From the NCBI GenBank assembly GCA_035628645.1, contig DASPJL010000080.1, forward strand, positions 1 through 20,453: DNA of 20,453 nt, in the 5' to 3' direction. Below, one piece after another: positions 14,880 to 20,453 of this stretch. The DNA comes from DASPJL01 sp035628645. Its GTDB lineage: Bacteria > Bacteroidota > Bacteroidia > Cytophagales > Cyclobacteriaceae. Below the pieces are notes generated by a model, which had not been told where the DNA came from, made no database searches, and saw only the letters and a program-made list of their open reading frames with translations. The first letter of the stretch is position 1. The number at the start of each line of letters is the position of its first letter. The position numbers were made by a program, and so were the translations under genes.

Positions 14880-15596
14880 GATTCCAAGCTTGGTCAGAAA
14901 GTATAAAAAGGAAACTTTAAGAACACCCAGGCCATATATTGCGCTTCTTTTAAAGTTAATTGAGGAGGCTTCTTCAAAATATTTTGTAGGGCAGGTTACT
15001 TCTGCTATTTGAAAACCATTATAAAAAATCTGAGCGATCATTTGATTGTCAAATACAAAATCGTCGGAATTTTTCTGAAAATCCACGGACTCCAAAACCT
15101 CTCGGGAAAAAGCCCTGTAACCGGTATGATATTCCGATAATTTTTGCTTCATCAATATATTCTGCAGTAAAGTCAAAATACGATTGGCAACGAATTTATA
15201 AAAAGGCATACCGCCTTTAAGCGCTCCATTTCCCAATATTCTTGAACCGAAAACCACAGGATAAAGGCCTCCCGCAATAATGGAAACCATAGCGGGAATA
15301 AGTTTCGGAGTATATTGATAATCAGGGTGAAGCATTACCACCACATCAGCGCCTAATTCTAATGCTTTATTGTAACAGGATTTTTGATTTCCTCCATAAC
15401 CCTTGTTTTTTTCATGTTTAATAATGTGCTGAATACCAATCTTTCTACCAACTTCCACGGTGTCGTCTTTACTCGCATCATCCACCAATACCACCTCGTC
15501 TACAATATCAAAAGGGATTTCTGCATAGGTCTTTTCTATGGTTAATGCAGCATTATAAGCCGGAAGAACAACAATTACCTTTTTGTCTAAATACAT
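14856..15596 (-). CDS. GT2 family glycosyltransferase (DPM1/polyprenyl-phosphate sugar type), 246 aa
   Basis: The enzyme should transfer a sugar from a nucleotide donor, in this subfamily often to a polyprenyl phosphate. The GT-A fold shows VVLPAYNAALTI at the N-terminus, VVLVDDASKDDT (nucleotide-binding Asp pair), KNKGYGGNQKSC, the metal-binding segment MLHPDYQY, and SEYHTGYRAFSREVL in the acceptor side. The start at 15596 (MYLDKKVIVVLPAYN) is chosen. A frame extension to 15710 adds 38 residues with no family match. No C-terminal membrane segment pair is seen, so it is likely cytoplasmic or peripheral. The last codons (KWKILK, TAG at 14856-14858) fall within the 97-bp repeat and overlap the transpeptidase remnant. 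The sugar and pathway are not shown by the context. Confidence 0.9.
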   Translation of the reverse strand: MYLDKKVIVVLPAYNAALTIEKTYAEIPFDIVDEVVLVDDASKDDTVEVGRKIGIQHIIKHEKNKGYGGNQKSCYNKALELGADVVVMLHPDYQYTPKLIPAMVSIIAGGLYPVVFGSRILGNGALKGGMPFYKFVANRILTLLQNILMKQKLSEYHTGYRAFSREVLESVDFQKNSDDFVFDNQMIAQIFYNGFQIAEVTCPTKYFEEASSINFKRSAIYGLGVLKVSFLYFLTKLGIYKWKILK

Positions 15597-15790
15597 GAGG
15601 GCAAAAATATAAAAACTTTTGAGATGTATAGATGGCTGATGGGTTAATCTCAAGATTATTTGGAAGTCACTCAAGCTGATGTAAAGACAGGTTATTGTAG
15701 CAACCATCAATTTAGAATCGTACTTTTAGTTTAATGCTTCTGAAATACAAGAAAGAGGGAATCAATCTATTAATATATTAACATAAATTC

Positions 15791-16924
15791 ATGCGCATAT
15801 TCTATCTAATAAGTATAATATTATTCCTAAAAAACTCTATCCTTTATTCTCAAGAGGAAAAGCTTTTCCCATTTAAAATTGAAGGAAGTATCAACGCAGA
15901 TACTGGTATAGTTGAATTAAATATTCTTTCTGAAGCTTACTATCCTAAAGGAGTAAAAAAAATAGAGGCTAAAGTAGAAAATGGAAGATTTTTATTCACT
16001 GGTTATTTTCCACCATATCCTCAAGGAGTTAGATTGACATATCAGAATGGGCGGAGTTCCGATTTATTTGTAATAGAACCGGGTAAGCAATCGGTATTAT
16101 TCAACATGAATGCGCACAGAGAAACCCCAAAAGTAGATAACCAATCAATGAAGGAATATTACCAGGAATATTCTAATGCATTCAAGCATATATGGCAAAA
16201 AAGAGATTTGCTTAATATGAAATGGGACAGTTTAGCTCTTATATACAAGAACAAAATACCTGATAATATTAAACTTAAATTAGATCAGGAACGCAAGGAG
16301 TCTTATATAGAGAGCGATAGTACCTTATTGGAGTATGTAACCACACATCCTGATTCGTATATAGCATTTTGGAAGTTCATTCGCCTTTCAAGCGGTTTTG
16401 GTTATGAAAATATTTTTGATTCAATTTTGGAAAAACTTTCTGATTCGCTAAAAAGTACTTATGCAGGGAAAGCGCTTGCCAAAAATTTGAAAATAGCTGG
16501 ACTGCTTGCAATAGATAAAAAATTCCCGCCTTTCCTTGCCTTAGACAAACTTAATAACAAATTAGATGTCGCCTTATTTTTAAATAATAAATATACCTTA
16601 ATCGACTTCTGGTACAGCAATTGTTATCCATGTCGAGCCCAGTTTCCACATTTAAAAGATACTTATAACGAATATAAGAACAAAGGATTTGAGATAATAG
16701 GCATCTCCACCGATAAGGTGAGGTACAAGAAAATGTGGTTAAAGGCTATTGAAGAACACAATCTTTTATGGCCACAATATTGGGATAAAGAGGGCATAGA
16801 ATCGTTCAAACTTTCTATTAATGCATTTCCAACTAATTTTCTATTGGATAGTGAGGGTAAAATCATAAGGAAAAATATAGCTCCTTCTGAATTAGAAGAA
16901 TTTTTATCTAAAAAATTAAATTGA
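15791..16924 (+). CDS. TlpA-like thioredoxin with N-terminal DUF4369-type domain, 377 aa
   Basis: A signal peptide (MRIFYLISIILFLKNSILYSQ) is followed by a beta-rich DUF4369-like domain at about residues 25-120 (FPFKIEGSINADTGIVELNI, ENGRFLFTGYF), a helical linker and a thioredoxin-fold domain from about 250. The redox pair is Cys278-x-x-Cys281 (NCYPCRAQFP), and the cis-Pro loop is NAFPTNFLLDSEG. This is the usual Bacteroidota layout for periplasmic thiol-disulfide oxidoreductases of the TlpA/ResA type. It would reduce or isomerise disulfides in exported proteins. The linker around 160-240 is rich in Lys and Ser and may be a substrate-binding domain. It stands alone between the glycosyltransferase (divergent) and radC (convergent). 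The physiological substrate is not known. Confidence 0.9.
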   Translation: MRIFYLISIILFLKNSILYSQEEKLFPFKIEGSINADTGIVELNILSEAYYPKGVKKIEAKVENGRFLFTGYFPPYPQGVRLTYQNGRSSDLFVIEPGKQSVLFNMNAHRETPKVDNQSMKEYYQEYSNAFKHIWQKRDLLNMKWDSLALIYKNKIPDNIKLKLDQERKESYIESDSTLLEYVTTHPDSYIAFWKFIRLSSGFGYENIFDSILEKLSDSLKSTYAGKALAKNLKIAGLLAIDKKFPPFLALDKLNNKLDVALFLNNKYTLIDFWYSNCYPCRAQFPHLKDTYNEYKNKGFEIIGISTDKVRYKKMWLKAIEEHNLLWPQYWDKEGIESFKLSINAFPTNFLLDSEGKIIRKNIAPSELEEFLSKKLN

Positions 16925-17017
16925 CGGAAAGAAAACATCTGGAGCATTTAAAACTCATTCAAATGTTAAAGAAAAAGACATAATTCTTCTGCAAAGCAAG
17001 ACCACTACATAATTTTC

Positions 17018-17722
17018 TCACAACATTCCCTTATCCGCAAAACTATAGAAACCGTCATTGGTAAAGATGAGATGATCCAACACAGGTATTTCCAGAAACT
17101 TCCCCGCTTCCTTAAGTTTTTTTGTCAGGTCAATATCTGCCTGACTGGGATTAAGGTTTCCTGAAGGATGATTATGAACCAGTATAATAGCGCTGGCCAG
17201 GTGATCCAATGCCTGCTTAAATATAATTTTAGGATCTGCTACGGTTCCTGAAATACCTCCTGTACTGATCTGGATTTTGTTGCTCACTACATTTGCACGA
17301 TTTAATAGGATTATCCAGAACTCTTCATGTCCAATGTCCATCAACTGGGGGCGAATACACTCAAATACATCCTGTGAGCATGTTATTTTCAATTTTTTCG
17401 TTGGCTCGGTTTCTTTTCTTCTTCTGCCCAACTCAAGCGCACTGACTATAGATATTGCTTTTGCTTCGCCAATTCCTTTAAATTTTTCCAGGTCTTTTAC
17501 ACTTAAGCGGGCCAGCTCATTCAAGTCGTTGTTTACTTTGTTTAAGATTACCTTTGCCAGGTCGACTGCACTTAACGATTTTGTTCCTGAGCCTATTAAT
17601 ATTGCAATTAATTCAGCATCTGACAGCGCTGACCTTCCTTTCAACAGGAGCTTTTCGCGGGGTCTGTCTTCTTCTGCCCAACTGAGGATTTTAAGATTAG
17701 AGGTTAAAGTTTGATCAATCAT
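17018..17722 (-). CDS. radC: RadC-like JAB domain protein, 234 aa
   Basis: An N-terminal UPF0758 region with PREKLLLKGRSALSDAELIA (about residues 21-40) and a helix-hairpin-helix element (FKGIGEAKAISIV, about 81-93) precede a JAB/MPN domain at about 110-232. The metal motif is complete: His183, His185 in HNHPSG, Ser187, and Asp196 in PSQADI. The name comes from an old link to DNA repair that later work has questioned, and the biochemical function is unclear. The full length and all motifs are present. The gene is downstream of the superoxide dismutase gene but a strong terminator lies between, so it likely has its own promoter. The downstream end converges on the TlpA-like gene. Confidence 0.93.
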   Translation of the reverse strand: MIDQTLTSNLKILSWAEEDRPREKLLLKGRSALSDAELIAILIGSGTKSLSAVDLAKVILNKVNNDLNELARLSVKDLEKFKGIGEAKAISIVSALELGRRRKETEPTKKLKITCSQDVFECIRPQLMDIGHEEFWIILLNRANVVSNKIQISTGGISGTVADPKIIFKQALDHLASAIILVHNHPSGNLNPSQADIDLTKKLKEAGKFLEIPVLDHLIFTNDGFYSFADKGML

Positions 17723-17749
17723 GAATTAATGGTTTAGAAATTTTAGCAA

Positions 17750-17793
17750 AAAAAAAACAGGAACAATGACGGAAGATTATCATTGTTCCTGTT
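17750..17793 (-). terminator. Strong rho-independent terminator of the superoxide dismutase gene
   Basis: AACAGGAACAATGA (17756-17769) and TCATTGTTCCTGTT (17780-17793) make a perfect 14-bp stem with a 10-nt loop. Read on the minus strand, the stem is followed by a run of about ten Ts. It lies between the superoxide dismutase stop and the radC start, so it separates those two units. Confidence 0.92.
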
Positions 17794-17824
17794 AATTAAA
17801 AAAACTGCTTTCAGTAACCCTTAA

Positions 17825-18556
17825 TTATTTAATGGCTGCCGAATATCGTTTACCAACTTCATTCCAATTGATGATCTTAAAGAAAGCATCAATATAATCG
17901 GCCCGTTTATTTTGGTATTTTAAATAGTAGGCATGTTCCCAAACGTCCACTCCCAGTACAGGTGTTCCTTTTTCTTCAGCAACATCCATCAATGTATTGT
18001 CCTGATTTGGCGTAGAAGTAACTTTCAATTCTCCCTGAGGGTCTACGATTAACCAGGCCCAGCCAGATCCGAATCGAGTCTTTCCTGCTTTTGAAAATTC
18101 TTCCTTGAACTTATCAAAAGAACCAAATTTTTTATCTATGGCGGAAGAAATTTCACTTCCTGGCTTGCCTCCTTTAGGTGATAATATTGTCCAGAACAAT
18201 GAATGATTATAGTGCCCTCCGGCATTATTTCTCACAGCAGCAGGATGTTTCCCCGCATCTTTTAGAATATCTTCCAGACTCATACTGGCTAAATTTGTCC
18301 CTTTAACCGCTGCATTAAGGTTATTTACATACCCCTGATGATGTTTACCATGATGGATCTCCATTGTCATTTTATCAATATGTGGTTCCAAAGCAGTAAA
18401 AGAGTAGGGGAGTTTTGGCAATTGAAAAGGGGAAGTTTCCCGGATAGAACCAATTTCCTCGTTTACTCCAGCCTCACTTTCGAAAATTGAAAATTTACTA
18501 ACAATACCGGTCAGACCTAAAAGGGCTGTTGATTTTAAAAAAGTTCGCTTGTTCAT
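17825..18556 (-). CDS. Exported Fe/Mn superoxide dismutase (Mn-like), 243 aa
   Basis: The enzyme converts superoxide to hydrogen peroxide and oxygen. An N-terminal extension of about 40 residues (NKRTFLKSTALLGLTGIV) looks like a Tat signal, but with KR in place of the twin RR. The dismutase domain begins at LPKLPYSFTALEP. The metal ligands are His68 (MEIHHGKHH), His118 (AGGHYNHSLFW), Asp204 and His208 (DVWEHAYYLKY). GGHxNHS and Gln185 in TPNQD point to a manganese or cambialistic type rather than a strict Fe type. Exported SODs would protect the periplasm or envelope. It is divergent from the oxygenase gene and ends at the strong terminator. The symbol is left open because sodA/sodB assignment needs metal data. 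Confidence 0.93.
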   Translation of the reverse strand: MNKRTFLKSTALLGLTGIVSKFSIFESEAGVNEEIGSIRETSPFQLPKLPYSFTALEPHIDKMTMEIHHGKHHQGYVNNLNAAVKGTNLASMSLEDILKDAGKHPAAVRNNAGGHYNHSLFWTILSPKGGKPGSEISSAIDKKFGSFDKFKEEFSKAGKTRFGSGWAWLIVDPQGELKVTSTPNQDNTLMDVAEEKGTPVLGVDVWEHAYYLKYQNKRADYIDAFFKIINWNEVGKRYSAAIK

Positions 18557-18612
18557 ATTTGAAAGTTTATTAGAATAAAAAAGATTGCAACAATTATAAA
18601 GTTATTTTCACT

Positions 18613-18620
18613 TATTTTTG
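18613..18620 (+). promoter_or_regulatory. Candidate -7 box of the 2-oxoglutarate oxygenase gene
   Basis: TATTTTTG fits TAnnTTTG, and a TTG at 18585-18587 lies 25 bp upstream, slightly beyond the usual 17-23 bp. The ATG at 18646 is 25 bp downstream. The 89-bp gap here must also hold the divergent promoter of the superoxide dismutase gene, which I could not place. Confidence 0.4.
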
Positions 18621-18645
18621 ATCTTAACCTTAATTATGTATCGAA

Positions 18646-19614
18646 ATGAACTCAGAAAAGTTGTATGAGGAGATACCTTCTCTTGATTTAAATGACTTTA
18701 AATCAGGCGATATAGCTAAAAAGGAGCATTTTGTAAAAAGTTTAGGGGAAGCATTTCATTACATCGGTTTTGCAGCCATTAAAAGTCATGGCCTCAGCGA
18801 TGATTTAGTCGCCGGGCTTTATGAGGTTATAAAGAAGTTTTTCAGCTTGCCTGACGAAATAAAGAGAAAATATGAGATCCCTGGTTTAAATGGACAAAGA
18901 GGTTATACAAGCAAAGGGAAAGAGCATGCAAAAGGAAGAAGCACTGGCGACCTTAAAGAATTTTATCACGTAGGCCAGGATATACAGGATAATGATTCTA
19001 CAGATTATCCTCCTAACGTTTGGCCGGAGGAAGTACCTGAAATGAAAGACGTCTGCCTCAAAGTATATAAAACTTTGGAAGAGACAGGAAACCAGCTTTT
19101 AAGAGCAATTGCCTTATACCTGGGACTGGATGAAAATTACTTTGACGAGAAAATCAGAAATGGCCAAAGCATTTTAAGACCAATACATTATTTTCCAATA
19201 GAAAACCCTGAGGAAATACCAGAAGATGCGGTAAGAGCTGCTGCACATGGAGATATTAATTTAATAACACTGCTCATGGGGGCAAGTGCTGATGGTTTGC
19301 AAATATTAAGAAGAGACGGTAAATGGATCCCCGTAACCGCCCTTCCGGACCAAATAGTTGTGAACGTGGGAGATATGCTTTCCCGCCTAACCAATGAAAA
19401 ATTAAAGTCTACCATACACCAGGTGATAAACCCTCCGAGGGAAAAGATGAAAACTTCCAGGTATTCTATTCCCTTTTTTATGCATCCAAGGTTTGAAATG
19501 GATTTAGATGTTTTGACAAATTGCATAAACAAGGAGAACCCTAAAAAGTTTGAAGATATTACGGCAGGCGAATTTTTAGCCCAGCGTTTGGCAGAAATCG
19601 GACTACGGAAATGA
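18646..19614 (+). CDS. Isopenicillin N synthase-like 2-oxoglutarate/Fe(II) oxygenase, 322 aa
   Basis: This is a non-haem iron oxygenase of the DIOX_N plus 2OG-FeII_Oxy architecture. The N-terminal part (EIPSLDLNDF, FHYIGFAAIKSHGL) is the standard DIOX_N start. The iron ligands are His201 and Asp203 (AAHGDINLITLL) and His258 (KSTIHQVINP), and the co-substrate-binding Arg272-x-Ser274 is in SRYSIPFF. All are intact, so it should be active and likely uses 2-oxoglutarate. Relatives hydroxylate or desaturate diverse small molecules, and the substrate cannot be named. No biosynthetic cluster surrounds it: its neighbours are superoxide dismutase (divergent) and a chromate transporter 200 bp downstream. 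Length is typical. A role in small-molecule catabolism is as likely as secondary metabolism. Confidence 0.92.
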   Translation: MNSEKLYEEIPSLDLNDFKSGDIAKKEHFVKSLGEAFHYIGFAAIKSHGLSDDLVAGLYEVIKKFFSLPDEIKRKYEIPGLNGQRGYTSKGKEHAKGRSTGDLKEFYHVGQDIQDNDSTDYPPNVWPEEVPEMKDVCLKVYKTLEETGNQLLRAIALYLGLDENYFDEKIRNGQSILRPIHYFPIENPEEIPEDAVRAAAHGDINLITLLMGASADGLQILRRDGKWIPVTALPDQIVVNVGDMLSRLTNEKLKSTIHQVINPPREKMKTSRYSIPFFMHPRFEMDLDVLTNCINKENPKKFEDITAGEFLAQRLAEIGLRK

Positions 19615-19814
19615 CAAAATACGAATGACGAACAGATGATTTCGGGGAAAAGCAGGCAATGACGAATTACATTTGACATGTTGCTAATGTGGGTATCCCG
19701 CAAAAAGAACCGGGACAAATAGCGCTGATGAATTGAATAATTTAATGGAATTAAGCAAGAAGTTCCAGATGTGTTTCCCCGAACCTCGAACCTCATTCCT
19801 CAAACCCATTCCTA
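19615..19814. repeat. Short intergenic repeats ahead of chrA
   Basis: This 200-bp gap holds scattered near-repeats: AATGACGAA at 19624-19632 and 19658-19666, with a related aatgacaaaatacg before them, and a gaacct/cgaacct doublet at 19781-19793. A short stem (tcccg at 19696-19700 with cggga at 19711-19715) is also present. Similar simple repeats occur between genes in many Bacteroidota. No gene is seen. Confidence 0.45.
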
Positions 19815-20453
19815 ATGAAAAAGATCAGGTATCTGATATTTTTAAAAGATGTGTTGATACTTTCCATGTTATGTATTGGAGGTGCACATGTTCATTTGGC
19901 AATGTTTATCGAAAGGTTTGTTATAAAGCGCGCTTACCTCACCGAAGAGGAACTGATGGAGTTAAATGCACTTTGTCAAATCCTTCCCGGACCAACTTCC
20001 ACTCAAACCATTACTGCTATCGGCTTTAAAGTAGGAGGACCAAACCTGGCTTACCTGACGCTCCTAATCTGGTGCTTGCCAGCAGTGATCATATTAACCT
20101 TTACCGGATTATTTATAAGTTATATTGACCGCAAAGAACTATCCATGGGTTTTACCCGATTTATAGAGCCTATTGCCGTGGGTATGATTGGCTATGCCGC
20201 CTATGTTATAAATACCAAAGTGGTAAAAACTCAATTAGGGGTGGTTTTAATGATTGCTTCCGCTGTAACAGCCTTTTATTTAAGGTCGCCCTATCTCCCG
20301 CCAGTATTGGTAATACTAGGGGGATTAGCTTCTACATTCAATTTCACCAAACTGCCCAGGGAAGAAAAAAAAGAGTTTAAGATCAGTTGGTCAAATTTTT
20401 TACTTTGGGCAGGGGTATTTATTCTGGCTGCTTCATTAGGCGCTTACACCAGG
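19815..20453 (+). CDS. chrA: ChrA-type chromate transporter, N-terminal part (C-terminus outside window)
   Basis: The frame is open from an ATG at 19815 to the window edge (213 codons). No earlier in-frame ATG follows the stop at 19752-19754. The sequence has the CHR family signature: GGAHVHLAMFIERFV, then YLTEEELMELNALCQ and ILPGPTSTQTITAIGFKVGG, and several hydrophobic helices (for example TLLIWCLPAVIILTFTGLF). These proteins export chromate or a related oxyanion by antiport across the inner membrane. The visible part covers one CHR half and the start of the linker and second half; in a full two-domain protein the rest lies beyond the edge. The physiological substrate in this organism may not be chromate. 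It shares a strand with the oxygenase gene, but the 200-bp gap argues for separate control. Confidence 0.92.
   Translation, partial: MKKIRYLIFLKDVLILSMLCIGGAHVHLAMFIERFVIKRAYLTEEELMELNALCQILPGPTSTQTITAIGFKVGGPNLAYLTLLIWCLPAVIILTFTGLFISYIDRKELSMGFTRFIEPIAVGMIGYAAYVINTKVVKTQLGVVLMIASAVTAFYLRSPYLPPVLVILGGLASTFNFTKLPREEKKEFKISWSNFLLWAGVFILAASLGAYTR

Noticed and set aside
15597..15710. 38-residue N-terminal extension of the glycosyltransferase
   Set aside because: The GT2 fold starts at MYLDKKVIVVLPAYN; the extension has no family resemblance.
19733..20029. Plus-strand frame of 98 codons overlapping the chromate transporter start
   Set aside because: It lies in another frame from the transporter, which has clear CHR motifs; Cys/His/Arg-rich shadow translation.

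Overview
The window looks like chromosomal DNA of a member of the Bacteroidota (a Cytophagia, Sphingobacteriia or Flavobacteriia type; the sequence does not decide which). The evidence is an AT-rich genome, a C-terminal type IX secretion (T9SS) sorting domain on a secreted protease, SusC/D-era style lipoproteins with a K-D-D surface-export signal, DUF4369/TlpA-type thioredoxins, Bacteroidota-style RHS-like surface proteins, few Shine-Dalgarno sites, and TAnnTTTG-like -7 promoter boxes. No transposase, integrase, tRNA, rRNA or CRISPR array was seen.

Layout. (1) 1-4106, minus strand: two secreted surface proteins in a row, a 1078-aa RHS/YD-like protein followed after 21 bp by a protein made of Ig/PKD-like domains that runs off the window edge. 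(2) 4606-5058, minus: a 150-aa basic conserved hypothetical, flanked by two AT-rich gaps of about 500 bp. (3) 5628-12135, plus: an M16 zinc peptidase, a class I O-methyltransferase, an MltD-like lytic transglycosylase with LysM domains, a stand-alone response-regulator receiver and a YcbB-type L,D-transpeptidase lipoprotein that starts with TTG. Two of these cut or cross-link peptidoglycan, so this is largely an envelope-maintenance block. (4) 12151-14782: an apparent insert with a surface lipoprotein and a T9SS-secreted metzincin protease, both on the minus strand, lying between two 97-bp direct repeats. (5) 14856-16924: a GT2 glycosyltransferase (minus) and a membrane-associated TlpA-like thioredoxin (plus). 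(6) 17018-20453: RadC-like JAB protein and an exported Fe/Mn superoxide dismutase (minus, separated by a strong terminator), then a 2-oxoglutarate/Fe(II) oxygenase and the first 213 codons of a ChrA-type chromate transporter (plus).

The most striking observation is the pair of 97-bp repeats (12054-12150 and 14783-14879, 95 of 97 identical, period 2729 bp). Each contains the last 26 codons of the L,D-transpeptidase gene plus the last codons of the convergent glycosyltransferase gene. Copy 1 completes the transpeptidase and copy 2 completes the glycosyltransferase. This implies that the two genes were once adjacent, overlapping tail to tail, and that the protease/lipoprotein pair was inserted between them with duplication of the junction and without damage to either gene. 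Recombination between the repeats would restore the older state.
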